A stretch of DNA of 13,965 bases from DAIOHQ01 sp036744635 (GTDB lineage: Bacteria; Planctomycetota; Phycisphaerae; Tepidisphaerales; Tepidisphaeraceae): NCBI GenBank assembly GCA_036744635.1, contig DAIOHQ010000119.1:1-13965 (forward strand). The letters run 5' to 3'. Both the position numbers and the translations under genes were made by a program. Below the pieces are notes generated by a model. The model had not been told where the DNA came from. It saw only the letters and a program-made list of their open reading frames with translations, and made no database searches. Shown one piece after another: positions 12,813-13,965 of this stretch. Every line of letters starts with the position of its first letter. Within the stretch, counting starts at the first letter, position 1.

Positions 12813-13769
12813 TCAGTCGGCTGTCAGGGTCGCGAGGCCTTCGATTTCCACCAGAAGCTCGGGGCGGCAGAGATTGGCCTGCATTAATTCCAGATGATCG
12901 AGCGACGGAAAATGGTCGGCGATCAATTGTGCGATGGCGGCGCGATCTTTCGCGAGCACGTAATAGACGCGCAGGTCATGGAAGCCGCGCAGGATTTCAG
13001 GAAGCGCCCCATCCGATGGATCTGCGTCTGTCCCACAGCGGGCAGCCGAAATCAGGCTTGCGAGATTGTGGAAAGTCTCCATGCACTGGGCGTGCAGGTC
13101 TCCGGCGTGGACCGATGCTTCGCCGCGAACGCTGGCGGTGCCGCCGACGAGCACCAGTTGCCGGTGGTCGTGGGTGATGCGGGTGGCGCGGGCGAAGCAG
13201 GGGGGCAGCGGGCCGTAGCGTTTTGAATAATGGTAGGGCGCCACCTGGCGCGGGTTGTCGACGGCGGCGCCGGGGGTGTCGGCGGCGAGGCAGTGGATCA
13301 CCAGATCCTTGCCGTGATGGCCGACGCCGGATGCGGTGGCGACGGCGCGGGGAAAGGCGCTGGCCGGTTCGCCGAACCAGTCGCGGAAGGCCGCGAAACG
13401 GCCGGCGTTGAAGACCATGTAGCGGTCGATCGCTTCGTCGATGCGGGCATTGATGTCGGGGATGTGGTTCCAGAACCGGATCGGATGTGGCCGGCCTATG
13501 GACTGCAGACGCCGGCGAATGATGCCGTAGGCTTCGGTGGTGATGCGCTGGAGGTCATCTGCCGGCAATGCGTCTGCATCCGAGATGCGCACGCTGATGA
13601 GGGCCAGGGAACTGGAAATACACTCTCGCGCAGCCAGCGCGCGATTAGGTGTCGCGAAGGGATGGCTCGGGACGTCGAGCAGTCGTTTCACCCATGGCGG
13701 CGGGGATGGCTCGCGCACCGAGGCGGCGGCCGGAAGGGGAGTGGAAAATTCCGGGGAGCTGGTCTTCAT
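12813..13769 (-). CDS. Chorismatase, FkbO/Hyg5/XanB2-like (hydroxybenzoate-forming)
   Basis: Enzymes of this family split chorismate into pyruvate plus 3- or 4-hydroxybenzoate, or a dihydroxycyclohexadiene acid. The 318 residues show the family pattern: RFWNHIPDIN (98-107), RYMVFNAGRFAAF (116-128), ATASGVGHHGKDLVIHCLA (144-162), NPRQVAPYHYSKRYGPLPPC (172-191), GGTASVRGEASVHAGDLHAQ (209-228) and a C-terminal CRPELLVEIEG (301-311). Glu308 fits the conserved acid base. Cys301, seven residues earlier, occupies the position that, as I recall, is Cys327 in Hyg5 (paired with Glu334) and marks 3-hydroxybenzoate formers; this is inference. The first 25 residues are Pro/Ser-rich and probably disordered. 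No clear ribosome site precedes the ATG. It is first in a probable two-gene operon with the halogenase-like gene. In Xanthomonas, XanB2 feeds aryl-polyene pigment and ubiquinone synthesis. Confidence 0.85.
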   Translation of the reverse strand: MKTSSPEFSTPLPAAASVREPSPPPWVKRLLDVPSHPFATPNRALAARECISSSLALISVRISDADALPADDLQRITTEAYGIIRRRLQSIGRPHPIRFWNHIPDINARIDEAIDRYMVFNAGRFAAFRDWFGEPASAFPRAVATASGVGHHGKDLVIHCLAADTPGAAVDNPRQVAPYHYSKRYGPLPPCFARATRITHDHRQLVLVGGTASVRGEASVHAGDLHAQCMETFHNLASLISAARCGTDADPSDGALPEILRGFHDLRVYYVLAKDRAAIAQLIADHFPSLDHLELMQANLCRPELLVEIEGLATLTAD

Positions 13770-13878
13770 GTATGGAATCTGATGAAAATTTCAGCCGCCT
13801 ATGATGCCGCGACGGCGGCGGAAAGGCAAACTGTAACTGCTTTGATACGTGTCAGGGAGTCGTGACATAATTGGTGGT

Positions 13879-13942
13879 GCGGACATTCTTGTCTGCAATG
13901 GCTGGATGAGTGGCAGGTGTACTCACCTGTCCGAATCCAGCC
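13879..13942. repeat. Two adjacent hairpins upstream of the chorismatase gene
   Basis: A 7-bp stem GCGGACA/TGTCTGC with one G-U pair (13879-13896) resembles the AGACA hairpin at 6195-6220. Next to it a nested hairpin has an outer perfect 8-bp stem GGCTGGAT/ATCCAGCC (13900-13907 with 13935-13942) and an inner perfect 6-bp stem CAGGTG/CACCTG closed by a TACT loop (13914-13929). They lie about 110-175 bp upstream of the chorismatase start. They look like a palindromic intergenic repeat; a role as operator or leader structure is possible but unproven. Confidence 0.55.
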
Positions 13943-13965
13943 ATATCTCGCGACAATGTGGCCGG

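Noticed and set aside
11512..12897. A 461-codon plus-strand open frame
   Set aside because: It is fully antisense to the halogenase-like gene and part of the chorismatase gene, both of which have clear family motifs.

Overview
This is a GC-rich bacterial chromosomal window with normal gene density and standard bacterial start and Shine-Dalgarno signals. I cannot place the organism firmly. Three things suggest a free-living member of Planctomycetota (perhaps Phycisphaerae) or Acidobacteriota: the housekeeping gene set, the many palindromic intergenic repeats, and a glutamyl-tRNA synthetase with an extra insert. That placement is inference. No rRNA, tRNA, CRISPR array, transposase or prophage gene is visible.

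Layout from left to right. 1-788 is almost gene-free; it holds short direct repeats, palindromes and one perfect DnaA-box match. 789-1838 (minus) is a two-gene unit: a HEPN-like protein followed by a conserved-looking protein of unknown function. 2015-3052 (plus) is gpsA. It converges on an M32 carboxypeptidase at 3235-4746 (minus). 5013-6146 (plus) is the radical-SAM protein AmrS, convergent with gltX at 6246-7877 (minus). 7878-8585 is a 700-bp gene-poor stretch with a MITE-like palindromic element and an intrinsic terminator on the minus strand that has no obvious gene, so it may end a small RNA. 8586-9524 (plus) is an HldD-like sugar-nucleotide epimerase, followed by a second copy of the MITE-like element. 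9720-11448 (plus) is a ParD-like antitoxin with no visible toxin; its 3' end overlaps a GT-C type membrane glycosyltransferase. 11482-13769 (minus) is a chorismatase (FkbO/Hyg5/XanB2 family) and a flavin-dependent halogenase-like enzyme, 29 bp apart and probably co-transcribed.

Functional themes. gpsA (phospholipid precursor), the epimerase and the GT-C glycosyltransferase fit cell-envelope synthesis. The chorismatase and halogenase-like pair fits a small aromatic pathway: chorismate to a hydroxybenzoate, then oxidation or halogenation. XanB2-type chorismatases supply starters for aryl-polyene pigments, but no polyketide genes are inside the window. The most interesting items for follow-up are this pair, the HEPN-like two-gene unit, the GltX insert with a helix-turn-helix-like segment, the two MITE-like copies bracketing the epimerase, and the candidate small RNA.
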